Shown here in pieces: positions 34,303-42,353 of a DNA stretch of 64,000 nucleotides. Location: the NCBI GenBank assembly GCA_963817375.1, contig CAWFOB010000001.1, positions 372,001-436,000 of the forward strand. The letters are read 5' to 3'. A program made the position numbers and the translations under genes. Position 1 is the first letter of the stretch. The number at the start of each line of letters is the position of its first letter. The notes below the pieces were generated by a model. The model saw only the letters and a list, made by a program, of their open reading frames with translations, was not told where the DNA came from and searched no databases. The DNA is from JACVRM01 sp963817375. Lineage in GTDB: Bacteria; Actinomycetota; Thermoleophilia; Gaiellales; Gaiellaceae.

Positions 34303-35157
34303 CTACGTCGCGAGCTCGGCGGCCTCGAGCACCCAGTCGGTTGCGAAGCCGAGGAAGAGCCCGACGAGCAGCATCCAGGTCACGAGGACGGGCATGTTGA
34401 AGCGGCTGTTGACCTGGAACAGCTGCTGGACGACGTAGAGGATCGAGCCGGCGGCGATCGCGAAGAAGACGACCGCGAGCGCGTCGCTGACCCAGGCCTG
34501 GCCGACGATGGTGCCGACGAAGGTCGGGCCGCCGCCGATCAGCCCGAGCAGGGCGAGGAAGCGCCAGCTCGGCCGGTCGCCGTCCGCGGCCATGGGGCCG
34601 ATGATCCCGAAGCCCTCCGTGGCGTTGTGGAGCGCAAAGCCGATGATGAGGACGAGCGCGAGCGAGATCGCGCCGGCGGCGCCGGCCTGACCGATGGCCA
34701 GCCCCTCGCCGAAGTTGTGCAGGCCGATGCCGGTCGCGATCAGCAGCGCCAGCTGGCGCGCGGGCGTGAGGCGGTCGACCCACGAGCGCGAGGCGAACTC
34801 GTCGATGGCGGCCGCGCCGGGCCCGACGAGCGGCGTCGAGCGGCGCGTGCGCATCCAGCGGTCGTAGTAGACGAGGCTGGTGAGACCGGCGACGAAGCCG
34901 GCGGCCAGCAGCGCGGCAAGCCCGAGGAAGCGCCCCCAGTCGCCGTTCCCCTTGACGGCATGCTCGAGCGCGCCCTGTACGGGCTCGACGCCGTTCGAGA
35001 GCACGTCCCAGAACAGGAACAGCAGGATCCCGGTCGCCATGGCGCTCAGCCCCGCGCGGACGCGGACGTCGAGGTCGCGCAGCCGCGCGGCCGGGAGGCC
35101 GAGGAAGATGGTCAGGCCGGCGACGGCGCCGAGGACGAGGATCTGCGTGGTCGACAC
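34303..35157 (-). CDS. ZIP-family divalent metal transporter
   Basis: 284 residues with about eight membrane segments. The metal-binding TM4/TM5 motifs are GIGLHNFGEGLAIG and FALHNATEGFGIIG, as in ZIP zinc/iron/manganese carriers. It probably imports metal through the membrane. It is divergent from a DtxR-family regulator with a 47-base gap that contains a palindromic operator, so metal-dependent repression of the transporter is likely. The start is GTG 35157. Confidence 0.9.
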   Translation of the reverse strand: MSTTQILVLGAVAGLTIFLGLPAARLRDLDVRVRAGLSAMATGILLFLFWDVLSNGVEPVQGALEHAVKGNGDWGRFLGLAALLAAGFVAGLTSLVYYDRWMRTRRSTPLVGPGAAAIDEFASRSWVDRLTPARQLALLIATGIGLHNFGEGLAIGQAGAAGAISLALVLIIGFALHNATEGFGIIGPMAADGDRPSWRFLALLGLIGGGPTFVGTIVGQAWVSDALAVVFFAIAAGSILYVVQQLFQVNSRFNMPVLVTWMLLVGLFLGFATDWVLEAAELAT

Positions 35158-35161
35158 GGGT

Positions 35162-35179
35162 TGTAAGGGAAACCTTACA
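35162..35179. promoter_or_regulatory. Palindromic operator between ZIP transporter and DtxR regulator
   Basis: Perfect inverted repeat TGTAAGG-GAAA-CCTTACA within the 47-base gap. DtxR/IdeR/MntR boxes share the plan of an interrupted palindrome with AGG/CCT half-sites. It overlaps the likely promoters of both genes; a TAGAGT -10-like box ends 7 bases before the regulator GTG. Confidence 0.65.
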
Positions 35180-35204
35180 CAGGACGGCGACTAGAGTCGG
35201 CCGC

Positions 35205-35885
35205 GTGGCCGGCCACTCCGTCGACGAGTACCTCGAGACGATCTACTTCCTCGCCTTCCCGATCGGCGAGTACCGGCCGCTGACGGTCGGCTCCCCCACG
35301 CTCGCCTCACGGGTCGCGGAGATGCTGGGCGTCTCGCGGGCGTCGGCCGGGGAGATGCTGAAGCGGCTCGAGGCGGAAGGGCTGGTCGAACGCGGCGAGC
35401 ACAAGGAGGCGCTGCTCACGGAGACCGGCCGGGCGCGGGCGGAGCGCGTCGTCCGCAAGCACCGGATCATCGAGCGGCTGCTGACCGACTTCATGGGCTA
35501 CACCGCCGCCGAGGCGCACGTGCACGCCGACGAGCTCGGCGACACGTTCACCGACGACATGGTCGAACGGATCTCGGAGCGGCTCGGCCATCCCGACCGC
35601 TGCCCGCACGGCTGGCCGGTCGACCCGGACTTCGAGCAGGCCGAGAACGCCGAGCTCGCGCCGGTCGCCGAGCTGCCCGCGGGCTCACGCGCGACGATCG
35701 TGCGGCTCGCCGAGCACGACGGCGAGCTCCTGCACTGGTTCTACGACGAGGGCCTGGTGCCGGGCAGCGAGATCGAGATCACCGTGGCCGACACCGGCAC
35801 CGGCCGCTTCGCGGTACGCACGAACGGCAGCGAGCACACGCTCGCCGAGAAGGCTGCGGCCGGCCTGTTCGTCAGGCCGTCTTGA
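35205..35885 (+). CDS. DtxR/MntR-family metal-dependent regulator
   Basis: 226 residues. Winged helix at ~25-75 (ASRVAEMLGVSRASAGEMLKRL), dimer/metal domain (HRIIERLLTDFMGYTAAEAH, RISERLGHPDRCPHGWP), and a C-terminal SH3-like/FeoA-type domain (ELPAGSRATIVRLAEHDGE). His, Glu and Cys/Asp residues of the primary metal site are suggested by HVHADELGDTFTDDMVE. Metal (Mn or Fe or Zn) is not decided. Pairs with the divergent ZIP transporter. Upstream -10-like TAGAGT is 7 bases before GTG. Confidence 0.9.
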   Translation: MAGHSVDEYLETIYFLAFPIGEYRPLTVGSPTLASRVAEMLGVSRASAGEMLKRLEAEGLVERGEHKEALLTETGRARAERVVRKHRIIERLLTDFMGYTAAEAHVHADELGDTFTDDMVERISERLGHPDRCPHGWPVDPDFEQAENAELAPVAELPAGSRATIVRLAEHDGELLHWFYDEGLVPGSEIEITVADTGTGRFAVRTNGSEHTLAEKAAAGLFVRPS

Positions 35886-35979
35886 GCTTGTCCAGCAGGC
35901 GCTGAAGGGCCGCGGGCGTCAGCTCGCCGCGGTTCTTCGTGAGCGCCGCGAGCAGTGCTGCATGCTGCGTCGGAGACAT
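35872..35979 (-). CDS. Possible 35-residue peptide
   Basis: Reads MSPTQHAALLAALTKNRG-ELTPAALQRLLDKLKTA, a hydrophilic, helix-prone peptide from ATG 35979 to TGA 35872, overlapping the end of the regulator by 14 bases (convergent). The composition is protein-like, and it fills an otherwise empty stretch between the regulator and metK. I see no clear ribosome site or promoter. Confidence 0.35.
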   Translation of the reverse strand: MSPTQHAALLAALTKNRGELTPAALQRLLDKLKTA

Positions 35980-36022
35980 GCGCGCCTAGTTCGGCGGCGC
36001 GGACGGCGCTCCTTCGACGTGG

Positions 36023-37273
36023 TTACGCGGGTGTGCGCTCGGCGAGGCCGGCGACCTCGCGGAGCGTGTCGACCTTGTCGAGCCGCTCCCACGTGAAGTC
36101 GTGGTCGTCGCGACCGAAGTGGCCGTACGCGGCGGTCTTCGCGTAGATCGGCCGGCGCAAGTCGAGGTCGCGCAGGATCGCGGCCGGGCGCAGGTCGAAG
36201 TGCTCGCGCGCGAGTGCCTCGATCTGACCGACCGGGATGTGCTCCGTCCCGAAGGTGTCGACGGCGATGGAGACCGGGTGGGCGACGCCGATGGCGTAGG
36301 CGACGTTGACCTCCGCACGATCGGCGAGCCCGGCGCCGACCAGGTTCTTCGCCACGTGGCGCGCGGCGTAGGCGGCCGAGCGGTCGACCTTGGTCGGGTC
36401 CTTGCCGGAGAACGCGCCGCCGCCGTGGCGGGCGGCTCCGCCGTACGTGTCGACGATGATCTTGCGCCCCGTCAGGCCGGTGTCGCCCATCGGGCCGCCG
36501 ATGACGAAGTTGCCGGTCGGGTTGCAGAAGAAGAAGTCCGGATCGTCCAGCAGACGGCGCTCGTCGTAGAGGTGCGACGGCAGCAGCGGGTGGAGGACGT
36601 GCTCGGCGAGATCGGGCTTGATCAGCGTCGCGGCGTCGAGCCCCTCGCGATGCTGGACCGAGATGAGCACGCGCTCGATCTCGACGGCGCGCTGGCGGCC
36701 GTCCTCGTCGACCTCGTAGCGGATGGTCACCTGCGCCTTGCCGTCGGGCCGCAGGTACGGCAGGACGTCCGCCTTACGGACCTCCGAGAGCCGGTGGCAG
36801 AGCTTGTGCGCGAGCATGATCGGGAGCGGCATGAGCTCGTCCGTCTCGTTCGTCGCGTAGCCGAACATCATCCCCTGGTCGCCCGCGCCCACCTGGTCGA
36901 GCGGATCGTCGTCGCCCGGCTCGTGCTGCATCTCGTAGGAGGCGTCAACGCCCTGTGCGATGTCGGCCGACTGCTCGTCGATCGCGACGATGATCCCGCA
37001 GGTGTCGCCGTCGAACCCGTACTTCGCCCGGTCGTACCCGATTTCGTGGATCTTGGCGCGGACGAGCTTCGGGATGTCGACGTAGCACTCGGTGCTGATC
37101 TCGCCCGCCACGACGACGAGGCCGGTCGTGATCAGCGTCTCGCAGGCGACACGCCCCATCGGATCCTGCGCCAGGACGGCGTCGAGGATCGAGTCCGAGA
37201 TCTGGTCGGCCATCTTGTCGGGATGGCCCTCGGTGACGGACTCCGAGGAGAACTGGAAGGTGCGGACGGCCAT
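36023..37273 (-). CDS. metK: S-adenosylmethionine synthetase
   Basis: 416 residues, typical length. Motifs: SESVTEGHPDKMADQISDSI (ATP His/Asp), GAGDQGMMFGYATNE (the usual GIGDQG is GAGDQG here), GGGAFSGKDPTKVDRS (P-loop) and the C-terminal domain GRDDHDFTWE. It condenses methionine and ATP to SAM. The last gene of a minus-strand block; it follows the DUF3352-like lipoprotein gene by 14 bases, too little room for a SAM riboswitch. Confidence 0.96.
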   Translation of the reverse strand: MAVRTFQFSSESVTEGHPDKMADQISDSILDAVLAQDPMGRVACETLITTGLVVVAGEISTECYVDIPKLVRAKIHEIGYDRAKYGFDGDTCGIIVAIDEQSADIAQGVDASYEMQHEPGDDDPLDQVGAGDQGMMFGYATNETDELMPLPIMLAHKLCHRLSEVRKADVLPYLRPDGKAQVTIRYEVDEDGRQRAVEIERVLISVQHREGLDAATLIKPDLAEHVLHPLLPSHLYDERRLLDDPDFFFCNPTGNFVIGGPMGDTGLTGRKIIVDTYGGAARHGGGAFSGKDPTKVDRSAAYAARHVAKNLVGAGLADRAEVNVAYAIGVAHPVSIAVDTFGTEHIPVGQIEALAREHFDLRPAAILRDLDLRRPIYAKTAAYGHFGRDDHDFTWERLDKVDTLREVAGLAERTPA

Positions 37274-37287
37274 TTGAGGTCTCGAGG

Positions 37288-38769
37288 CTAGCCGATGCCG
37301 ACGAACCCGGAGAGGATGTAGCTATCCCCATCCTGGGTCGCCGAGGCGACGACCGAGCGCAGCGGCTTCAGGTCCGCCTGCGTCTCCGCGTCGACGCTCG
37401 CGCCGCCCGCCTGGATGAAGAACGGCACGGCCGTCTGCAGGTCGGAGTACAGGAGCAGCGAGACCTTGCTGGGCACGGCGGCCGCGCTGAGCGCGTCGGT
37501 GTAGGCGGTGTCATCGGCGAGCTTCCCCGAGCTGCCGTGCAGCGCCGCCATGCCTGCACGGCTCGTGCTGATGAGGAGCTTGCCGTCGCTGACCGCCCAC
37601 AGCACCGAGATGTCCTGGCCGGTGAACGTGAGCTCCGTCGCATGGAGGCCGTTGATGTCGACCGTCGAGGCCTTGCCGCTGCCACCGAGCTCCAGCAGCG
37701 CGCCGACCCGCTCCATCAGCTTCGTCGCCTTGGCCTCGTCGGCCTTCACCGCGACGTCGATCGTGACCGGCAGCGATGTGCCGCTGGGCGCGCCGTAGAC
37801 CCCGACCGCGCTCTCGTCGTCGAGCACGGGGAACACGTCGTCGTTCAGGGTCAGGCCGAGCGCCTTCTCGACCTGGGCACGCTGCTGAGCGAAGCTCGGG
37901 CTCTGCTGCTGGTAGGCATCGAGCGCCTGGCGGAGCGCCTTGCCGAGACCGGAGACATCGAGAAACAGCAGCGGCTTCGCCGGCATGGTCTGGTCGAGCG
38001 TCGGCCCGAACGTGGTCGAGGACGGCGCGTTGTCGACGCTTCCGGTGACGTCGAACTTGACGCCCTGGTCCTCGGCCGACGCCGATGCGGCGAGCGACTG
38101 CACCTTGCCGAAGGCCTTGGTGATCCCGCCGCTCGCGAGCGGCTGCCCCTGCGCTGCCTTGAGGGCGCCGGCGTCGATCGTCTTGCCGGGGACGTACGCC
38201 AGTGCAAGGCCGTCGGTCTGCACGTTCGAGATGCCGTCCTTGAACGCGCTGGTGCTTCCGAGCGTGCCGTTGCCGCGAGCCTGGTTGAACAGGTCGAGCG
38301 TCGCGGCCTTGTCGGACGCGACGACCCAGCCGTCGATCTGGCGGGTCACCGCCGGGTTCGGCCCCTTCTTCAACAGCGCCTCGAGCTGATCCGGCTTCGG
38401 CGACTTGGTGAAGAGCACGAACGCGCTGTTCAGCCCGAGCCCTGAGATGCCCACTTCCGGCCCGAGCGTCGGCTTCAGGTCGTTCTCGTAGCTGACGCCC
38501 TGCTTCTGCAGCTCCTGGGTGAGCTGCGCGACCAGCTTGTCGCTGGAGGGGAAGCGCTTGAGGAGGACGCTTGCCTTGTGCCACTGGTCGCCGTTCACGT
38601 CCGTGTTGACCGAGACGAAGTACGAGGAGCTCGCGGGCGCGAAGTTCGCCGTCTCCGGGATGGCTCCGCTCCCGGTGCCGGAGCTGCCGCCGGAGCTACC
38701 GCAGCCCGCCACCGCAATGGCGACGAACACGAATGCGAACAGGACTAGGAACTTGCGCATGGTGGTCAC
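37288..38769 (-). CDS. DUF3352-like lipoprotein
   Basis: 493 residues with a signal peptide ending in a lipobox: MRKFLVLFAFVFVAIAVAGC, Cys23, then a Ser/Gly linker. The remainder has repeated beta-alpha units like DUF3352 proteins (FAPASSSYFVSVNTDVNGD, GGWVVASDK-like strands, LLFLDVSGLGKALRQALDA, DGKLLISTSRAGMAAL). No enzymatic motif. It is coupled to gpsA (GTGA overlap) and precedes metK. Its role on the cell surface is unknown. Confidence 0.75.
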   Translation of the reverse strand: MTTMRKFLVLFAFVFVAIAVAGCGSSGGSSGTGSGAIPETANFAPASSSYFVSVNTDVNGDQWHKASVLLKRFPSSDKLVAQLTQELQKQGVSYENDLKPTLGPEVGISGLGLNSAFVLFTKSPKPDQLEALLKKGPNPAVTRQIDGWVVASDKAATLDLFNQARGNGTLGSTSAFKDGISNVQTDGLALAYVPGKTIDAGALKAAQGQPLASGGITKAFGKVQSLAASASAEDQGVKFDVTGSVDNAPSSTTFGPTLDQTMPAKPLLFLDVSGLGKALRQALDAYQQQSPSFAQQRAQVEKALGLTLNDDVFPVLDDESAVGVYGAPSGTSLPVTIDVAVKADEAKATKLMERVGALLELGGSGKASTVDINGLHATELTFTGQDISVLWAVSDGKLLISTSRAGMAALHGSSGKLADDTAYTDALSAAAVPSKVSLLLYSDLQTAVPFFIQAGGASVDAETQADLKPLRSVVASATQDGDSYILSGFVGIG

Positions 38770-39719
38770 TCCTCGCTCGGTGGGCGCGCCATGAGATCGA
38801 CGATCAGGTCGCCCGCTTCTTCGCCGCCCAGGACTCTACTCACGGCGTCGGTTATCGGCAGATCGACGCCGAGACGCGATGCCAAACGGGCGAGCGCCGG
38901 CGCGGTGGTCAGCGACTCGACCGTGCTGCCGATCGTCGTCGCGGCCGCGGTCGGGTCGGCTCCGCGCGCGATCAGCTCGCCCTCGCGCCGGTTCCGGCTC
39001 AGCTGGCTCCAGCCGGTCACGACCAGGTCGCCCATGCCGGCGAGGCCCGAGAACGTCTCCGGGCGCGCGCCGGCGGCCGTGCCCAGGCGGGACATCTCCG
39101 CCAGGCCGCGGGTCAGCATCGCCGCCTTTGCGTTGTCGCCCAGTTCCAGCCCGTCCACGACGCCGGCTGCCAGCGCCATCACGTTCTTGGCGGCGCCGCA
39201 CAGCTCGACTCCCAGCACATCCGTGTTCAGGTAGACGCGGAACGTCCCCGAGATGAGCGCATGCTGGAGGCGTTCGCCGAGATCGCGGTCGGTCGACGCC
39301 ACGACGGAGGCGAACGGCTTGCCGGCCACGACCTCCGAGGCGAAGTTCGGCCCCGAGAGGACGGCCACGGGCCGCCCGGTCACGAGCGCCGATAGGCGGC
39401 CGCCGGTCGCCGGGTCGAGCCCCTTGCTCAGACTCAGCACCGGAGCGCGGCCCGGGAGCGCGGCGACGACGTCTCCGAAGACGCGGCTCGGGACGGCGAC
39501 GCAGACGAGGTCGGCCCCGGACACGGGCGCCTCCTCGATCGTGGCCCCGGCGACACCGAGCGAGACGCCCGGGTGGTAGCGCGGGTTCTCCCCGGTCTCG
39601 TCGATGACGCGCGCAAGCTCGGGATCGCGCGCGGCAAGCGTCACCTCGTGGTCGTGCCGGGCCAGCAGGTGCGCGAACGCCGTCCCCCACGCTCCGGCGC
39701 CTACGACGACGATCTTCAT
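38766..39719 (-). CDS. gpsA: Glycerol-3-phosphate dehydrogenase [NAD(P)+]
   Basis: 317 residues. Rossmann GAGAWGTAFAHLLARH (residues 7-22), LSLSKGLDPATG, LSGPNFASEVV, catalytic Lys in LCGAAKNVMALAAGVVDGL, and SRNRREGELI with GSTVESL. It supplies sn-glycerol-3-phosphate for phospholipids, fitting the nearby plsC. ATG 39719 overlaps the der stop (ATGA). Confidence 0.95.
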   Translation of the reverse strand: MKIVVVGAGAWGTAFAHLLARHDHEVTLAARDPELARVIDETGENPRYHPGVSLGVAGATIEEAPVSGADLVCVAVPSRVFGDVVAALPGRAPVLSLSKGLDPATGGRLSALVTGRPVAVLSGPNFASEVVAGKPFASVVASTDRDLGERLQHALISGTFRVYLNTDVLGVELCGAAKNVMALAAGVVDGLELGDNAKAAMLTRGLAEMSRLGTAAGARPETFSGLAGMGDLVVTGWSQLSRNRREGELIARGADPTAAATTIGSTVESLTTAPALARLASRLGVDLPITDAVSRVLGGEEAGDLIVDLMARPPSEE

Positions 39720-41047
39720 GAGCGCCGCACGAAGTCGATGGCAACGGGAACGCCGTCCAGGCTGTAGCGGTCGCGCAGCTGATTCTCGACCCAGTAGCCG
39801 TAGTCGCGTGTGATCAGCCCCGGGTCGTTGACGAAGAAGCGGAAGCGCGGCGGCCGCGTACGGATCTGCGTGCCGTAGAGCAGGTTCAGCCGGCGGCCGG
39901 CGCGCGACGGCGGCTGGCGGGCGCTGCGCAGCTCGGCCAGGAAGCGATTCAGCTCCGGCGTCGGAATGCGCGCGACGTGCTTGTCGAACTGCTCCCCGGC
40001 GCGGTCGAGCAGGCGCGCGATCCCGCGGCCGGTCGTCGCCGACACCGCGATGACGGGCGGGCGCTGGCGCAGGCGGCCACGCAGGTCCTTCCGCGTGTCC
40101 TCCAGGTCGATCTCCGAGATGTCCCACTTCGAGAGCACGATCAGCGTCGAGCAGTTCGCGCGCCGGGCCGTCTCGGCTACCTGGATGTCCTGCTCCACGA
40201 GCCCCTCGCTTGCGTCCACGAGCACGAGCGCGACGTCGGCCCGCTCGGCCGCCTGGAGCGCGCGCAGCTCCGAGTAGTACTCGATGCCCTGCCGCTGGCG
40301 GCGCTTGCGCCGGAGCCCGGCGGTGTCGACCAGCACGAACTGGCGGTCGCCGTGCTCGAGCAGGGTGTCGACGGTGTCGCGCGTCGTCCCCGGGATGTCC
40401 GAGACGAGCACGCGCTCGCGGCCGAGCAGGCGGTTCAGCAGGCTCGACTTGCCGACGTTCGGGCGCCCGAGGATCGCGACGCGGACCGCCTCGTCGCCGA
40501 CCGGCGCGCGCCCGCCGCCGGGCAGCAGGTCGACGATCGTGTCGAGCAGGTCCCCTGTGCCGTGGCCGTGCAGGCCGGACAGAGGCACCGGGTCGCCGAG
40601 GCCGAGCCGGTGGAACTCCAGCGCGTTCGCGTCCTGAGCGGGGTCGTCGATCTTGTTCGCGATCAGGATCACCGGCTTGCGCGCGTGGCGCAGGATGCCC
40701 GCGATCTCCTCGTCGCCCGGCGTGATCCCTGCCCGCGCGTCGACGACGAACAGCACGAGGTCGGCGTCCGCGATCGCCACCTGCGCCTGCTCGGCGATGC
40801 CGCGGGTGATCGGCGACGGGTCGGCGACGTCGACGCCGCCGGTGTCGACGAGCAGGAACTCCTGCCCGCCCCACTCGCAGACCAGCTCCTTGCGGTCGCG
40901 CGTCACGCCCGGCGTCTCGTGGACGACGGCGGCGCGGGTGCCCGTCAGGCGGTTGATCAGCGTGGACTTGCCGACGTTGGGGAAGCCGACGATCGCCACC
41001 GTGCCCAGCAGCTGGCGCGGCTCGCTCGCCTCGTCCACCGCGCTCAC
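39716..41047 (-). CDS. der: GTPase Der
   Basis: 443 residues with two GTPase domains in tandem (GFPNVGKSTLINRL and GRPNVGKSSLLNRL, with VDTGG and VDTAG G3 motifs and NKID / SKWD G4 motifs). A C-terminal KH-like domain (LLYGTQIRTRPPRFRFFVNDP) follows. It acts in 50S ribosome assembly. GTG 41047; the plsC stop overlaps it by 4 bases, and the fourth palindrome copy lies just upstream. Confidence 0.96.
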   Translation of the reverse strand: MSAVDEASEPRQLLGTVAIVGFPNVGKSTLINRLTGTRAAVVHETPGVTRDRKELVCEWGGQEFLLVDTGGVDVADPSPITRGIAEQAQVAIADADLVLFVVDARAGITPGDEEIAGILRHARKPVILIANKIDDPAQDANALEFHRLGLGDPVPLSGLHGHGTGDLLDTIVDLLPGGGRAPVGDEAVRVAILGRPNVGKSSLLNRLLGRERVLVSDIPGTTRDTVDTLLEHGDRQFVLVDTAGLRRKRRQRQGIEYYSELRALQAAERADVALVLVDASEGLVEQDIQVAETARRANCSTLIVLSKWDISEIDLEDTRKDLRGRLRQRPPVIAVSATTGRGIARLLDRAGEQFDKHVARIPTPELNRFLAELRSARQPPSRAGRRLNLLYGTQIRTRPPRFRFFVNDPGLITRDYGYWVENQLRDRYSLDGVPVAIDFVRRS

Positions 41048-41721
41048 TCGACTTTGTGGCTGTCAGCCACTATGTGGGGTGGCGTGGCGTGGAGCGGGCG
41101 CCCGAGCTCGTGCATGTCCACGAGGAAGTCCCACAGCGTCCAGATCGCGCGGCCGATCTCGCGCGAGGCCTCGCGGTAGCCCTTGCCGTTCGCCGGCAGG
41201 CCGCCGAAGTCCATCGGCTCGCCCCAGGCGACCGAGACCGGGTGGAAGTTGCCGAGCTGCCAGAACTGGCTGCCGTGGATGGCAGCCGGCACGACCGGAA
41301 CGCTCTCCTGCAACGCGATCATCGAGGCGCCCGCCTTCGGCTCGCCCGGCACGCCACTTTTCTGACGCGTGCCCTCGACGAACAGTCCGACCGCACGGCC
41401 GTCGGCGACCAGCTCGCGCGAGAAGCGCACCGCTTCGCGGTCGGACTCGCCGCGGCGGACGGAGTAGGCGCCGAAGGAGCGGATCAGCTGGCCCATCCAC
41501 GGCATGCGGTGCAGCTCGACCTTCGCCATGTAGTAGATCGTCCGCGGCGACGCCGCCCCGAACGAGGACGGGTCGATCCAGGAGAAGTGGTTCAGCGCGA
41601 GCACGAGCCCGCCGTTCAGCGGAACGTTCTCGGTGCCGTACACCCGCAGCGGCGCGACCGCCTTCGTCAGGGGCTGGATGGTCATGCGGCCGACGGGCCA
41701 GACGAGCTCCGCGGTGCGCAT
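41044..41721 (-). CDS. plsC: 1-acyl-sn-glycerol-3-phosphate acyltransferase
   Basis: 225 residues from ATG 41721. The acyltransferase motif HFSWID replaces the canonical NHx4D (NHFSWIDPSSF), followed by motif III FVEGTRQKSG and the proline motif VVPAAIHGS. It acylates lysophosphatidate at the membrane. The last codons read through the dispersed palindrome (HIVADSHKVE), so this tail may be an acquired end; the enzyme core ends earlier (WDFLVDMHEL). Overlaps der by 4 bases and cmk by 1. Confidence 0.93.
   Translation of the reverse strand: MRTAELVWPVGRMTIQPLTKAVAPLRVYGTENVPLNGGLVLALNHFSWIDPSSFGAASPRTIYYMAKVELHRMPWMGQLIRSFGAYSVRRGESDREAVRFSRELVADGRAVGLFVEGTRQKSGVPGEPKAGASMIALQESVPVVPAAIHGSQFWQLGNFHPVSVAWGEPMDFGGLPANGKGYREASREIGRAIWTLWDFLVDMHELGRPLHATPPHIVADSHKVE
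41053..41073. repeat. Dispersed 21-bp palindrome, copy 4 (diverged)
   Basis: TTTGTGGCTG-T-CAGCCACTAT; the inner 7 bp of each arm is perfect (GTGGCTG/CAGCCAC), the outer bases differ. It lies in the last codons of plsC, 6 bases upstream of the der GTG. Confidence 0.75.
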
Positions 41722-42353
41722 CAGGCCGGCAGCCGCTCGCGCACGATCTGCTCGATGCGCACGACCACGTCGTCGATCTCGAGGTCGGTGGTGTCGATCA
41801 GGTACGCATCCTCTGCGACCAGCGTGCGCTCGGCATCGCTGGCGTCGCGGACACGCAGGTCGGTGACGAGTGCATCCGCCCCGATGCCGGGTCGTTCGGC
41901 CTGGCGGCGGCCGGCGCGGACCGACGGTTCGGCGTCGAGGTAGACCTTCACCTCGGCGTCGGTGGCGACGACGGTGCCGATGTCGCGCCCCTCGATGACG
42001 GCGTCGCCGGCATCGGCGAGCTCGCGCTGGCGGGCGCGCATGACCTCGCGCACCGCGGGGTGACGGGCGACGACCGGGACGATGCGGTCGATCTCGGCGC
42101 TGCGGATCGCGGTCGTCACGTCGTGACCGCCGATCGTGACCATCCCGGACAACTCGAGCTCGATCGGGCTCTCCCGCGCGAGCCGGGCGAGGGCGGCCTC
42201 GTCCTCGGGATCGACGCCGCGCTCCCGTGCGAGCCAGGTCAGCGCGCGGTACATCGCTCCCGTGTCCAGGTAGCGGAAGCCGAGCCGCTGGGCGAGCCGG
42301 CGCGCGACGGTGCTCTTGCCGGCTCCCGCCGGTCCATCGATGGCGACGATCAT
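41721..42353 (-). CDS. cmk: Cytidylate kinase
   Basis: 210 residues. P-loop GPAGAGKSTVARRLAQRL (residues 7-24), YLDTGAMYRALTW, and VIEGRDIGTVV with the core Arg/Asp; the C-terminal RVRDASDAERTLVAEDAYLIDT is typical. Phosphorylates CMP/dCMP. Overlaps aroA at the start (ATG 42353) and plsC at the end. Confidence 0.95.
   Translation of the reverse strand: MIVAIDGPAGAGKSTVARRLAQRLGFRYLDTGAMYRALTWLARERGVDPEDEAALARLARESPIELELSGMVTIGGHDVTTAIRSAEIDRIVPVVARHPAVREVMRARQRELADAGDAVIEGRDIGTVVATDAEVKVYLDAEPSVRAGRRQAERPGIGADALVTDLRVRDASDAERTLVAEDAYLIDTTDLEIDDVVVRIEQIVRERLPA

Noticed and set aside
32280..34400. 706-residue plus-strand frame opposite priA and the methyltransferase
   Set aside because: Antisense frame with biased Arg/Asp composition; priA motifs are clear on the other strand.
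37274..37287. SAM riboswitch before metK
   Set aside because: Only 14 bases lie between the lipoprotein gene and metK.
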